DNA from: CAZWHE01 sp964633825
Lineage (GTDB): Bacteria; Planctomycetota; B15-G4; CAYZWU01
DNA length: 7,587 nucleotides
NCBI GenBank assembly: GCA_964633825.1
Contig: CAZWHE010000179.1
Location: 1 to 7,587 of the forward strand
Direction: 5' to 3'
Shown piece by piece: positions 6,815 through 7,587 of the stretch; within the stretch, counting starts at the first letter, position 1, and every line of letters starts with the position of its first letter. The notes under the pieces were generated by a model, which was given only the letters and a program-made list of their open reading frames with translations, was not told the origin of the DNA and ran no database searches. A program made the translations under genes and the position numbers.

Positions 6815-7222
6815 ATGACCGGAAGAGATAAGAGCCTGGAAGAGCATCTCCGGGAGTCGTGGCTCACCTTCCGTCAGAAACTGCCGGCCGATCTCGGGAC
6901 TTTCCTCGATCCCAGACAGGCATTCGAAAAAATCATCGTCAAGAACGGCAAAGCGATCCTGCAGGAGCTCGCCGAGTCGGGCGAAGCGCTTGTTCTTCTC
7001 GGAAAACTGGCCCGGAATCGGAACCTGACCGAAGCCGAGAGCGCCGCCCTGAAGAACCAGCTGGCCGACATGGCCAAGGCTGTCCCGGCCCTCGGGATCT
7101 TCGCCCTTCCCGGCGGGATGCTTCTTCTTCCCATTCTGGCGAAGTGTCTTCCCTGGGACCTCGTTCCATCGGCGTTCAAGAACAACGCTGACAACGGGGA
7201 AGAAAAGAAGCCGGAACAATAG
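6815..7222 (+). CDS. small LETM1-like domain protein
   Basis: A 135-aa protein whose C-terminal half resembles the LETM1-like domain: KNQLADMAKAVPALGIFALPGG (80-101) runs into LLLPILAKCLPWDLVPSAF (103-121). The combination of a Lys/Asp helix, an IFALPGG turn, a hydrophobic segment and a P-x-x-LVPSAF ending is the signature I recognise. Eukaryotic LETM1 is an inner mitochondrial membrane protein linked to ion exchange and ribosome binding, but the role of the short bacterial homologues is not established. The hydrophobic stretch (about 91-108) could associate with or cross a membrane. The N-terminal half is predicted helical and charged, and the tail is lysine- and glutamate-rich. AAAGGAG at 6803-6809 precedes ATG6815. 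GTG6812, directly before it, is a possible alternative. It starts 46 nt after clpC with no terminator between, so it is probably in the same operon. Confidence 0.75.
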   Translation: MTGRDKSLEEHLRESWLTFRQKLPADLGTFLDPRQAFEKIIVKNGKAILQELAESGEALVLLGKLARNRNLTEAESAALKNQLADMAKAVPALGIFALPGGMLLLPILAKCLPWDLVPSAFKNNADNGEEKKPEQ

Positions 7223-7223
7223 G

Positions 7224-7229
7224 TATAAT
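7224..7229 (+). promoter_or_regulatory. candidate -10 element (TATAAT)
   Basis: A perfect TATAAT begins two bases after the stop of the LETM1-like gene. No -35 match is found 16-18 nt upstream and there is no extended -10 TG. If used, it would give the following membrane protein gene its own transcript with a leader of about 60 nt. Confidence 0.3.
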
Positions 7230-7249
7230 CGAACCTTCACTCGACGGCG

Positions 7250-7273
7250 CCGTTTCTAGTAAAGAACGGTTTT
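7250..7273 (+). terminator. weak terminator-like hairpin
   Basis: CCGTT (7250-7254) pairs with AACGG (7265-7269), with a possible extra U-G pair, around a loop of 8-10 nt and followed by TTTT (7270-7273). The stem is short. The 10-nt palindrome ACGGCGCCGT (7244-7253) overlaps its left arm. It could attenuate read-through from the clpC cluster, but the evidence is thin. Confidence 0.25.
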
Positions 7274-7296
7274 CGAAGCATGCATGGAGAAGCGCG

Positions 7297-7554
7297 ATGC
7301 GCGCACAACATCATTTTCGCGACGATGGTCCCAATCCGTTTTTCACTGTTGTCGTGGTGGGCGGCGTCGTCATCGGCGTTGTGCTCATTTTCATGATCTG
7401 CTCCTATCCATTCGGGGCGGCCGAAACAGCAATCTCCGGTAGCAATGGCGAGGGACGGCCTCAAGAATCTTCTGATCCCGCACCACGGGAATCTTTTGAT
7501 CCCGCATCATCGGAAGAGATCGAAACAATCGAAGAGGCGGCCCGAGGGATCCCC
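7297..7554 (+). CDS. single-pass membrane protein, 3'-truncated
   Basis: The first 86 residues of an unrecognised protein. A short N-terminal segment is followed by a strong transmembrane helix (about 15-37, FFTVVVVGGVVIGVVLIFMI) and then an acidic, Ser/Pro/Glu-rich region with two copies of an 8-residue unit (ESSDPAPR, ESFDPASS). With positive charges mainly before the helix, an N-in, C-out orientation is likely. GGAG at 7286-7289, 7 nt before ATG7297, supports the start. The frame stays open to the window end, but bases 7555-7587 are adapter sequence, so the true gene is known only to 7554 and its C-terminus is missing. No function can be assigned and no domain is visible. Confidence 0.65.
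7465..7512 (+). repeat. two 24-bp tandem repeats in the membrane protein gene
   Basis: Units 7465-7488 and 7489-7512 agree at 20 of 24 bases, sharing GATCCCGCA, and encode ESSDPAPR and ESFDPASS. They form a low-complexity, probably disordered stretch after the membrane helix. Confidence 0.75.
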
Positions 7555-7587
7555 AGATCGGAAGACACACGTCTGAACTCCAGTCAC
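7555..7587. other. Illumina TruSeq adapter remnant (not genomic)
   Basis: The last 33 bases begin AGATCGGAAGA, continue CACACGTCTG and end CTCCAGTCAC. This is the TruSeq read-1 adapter from its first base, except that one G after AGATCGGAAGA is missing. In the frame of the last gene it reads RSEDTRLNSSH, and the TRLNSSH ending is a known sign of adapter-contaminated protein predictions. Confidence 0.95.

Noticed and set aside
4627..6867. Long minus-strand open frame opposite clpC (746 aa)
   Set aside because: Same reason: a complement of clpC codons with no family features.
7237..7464. Minus-strand open frame over the start of the last gene
   Set aside because: The + strand frame has a ribosome binding site and a clear transmembrane helix. 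The reverse frame has neither.

Overview
The window is GC-rich and gene-dense, with every protein gene on the + strand. It looks like a contig from a Gram-negative-type or deep-branching, probably uncultured bacterium. The evidence is a PEGA-domain envelope lipoprotein, a divergent MurD, an mcsA-mcsB-clpC cluster without ctsR (unlike the usual Firmicutes order), and a small LETM1-like protein. A PVC-group or similar lineage is my best guess, made from recalled family resemblance only.

Layout. Positions 1-31 are the 3' end of a tRNA, probably tRNA-Ser. A complete tRNA-Ser(GCU) with an encoded CCA follows at 143-236, then a strong intrinsic terminator at 247-280. Next is a translationally coupled pair with a TGATG junction: a PEGA-domain lipoprotein (326-736) and a MurD-family peptidoglycan ligase (736-2208). 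A 356-bp gap (2209-2564), AT-rich in its first 200 bases, contains inverted repeats and weak promoter-like sites. It precedes the protein quality-control cluster: mcsA (2565-3110), mcsB (3107-4153, overlapping mcsA by 4 nt), clpC (4246-6768) and a LETM1-like small protein (6815-7222). A single-pass membrane protein begins at 7297 and is cut off by the end of the sequence.

How the genes work together. McsB is a protein arginine kinase, McsA is its zinc-binding activator, and ClpC is the AAA+ unfoldase that recognises phosphoarginine-tagged proteins and feeds ClpP. Both the catalytic features and the RDxxRA phosphoarginine-pocket motif of McsB are intact, and ClpC has both ATPase sites and an LGF ClpP-docking tripeptide, so the pathway looks functional. 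The usual repressor gene ctsR is not in the window, so the control of this cluster is open.

A caution about the end: 7555-7587 is not genomic. It matches the Illumina TruSeq read-1 adapter apart from one missing G, so the last gene's apparent C-terminus is an artefact. I found no CRISPR array, insertion sequence or prophage gene.
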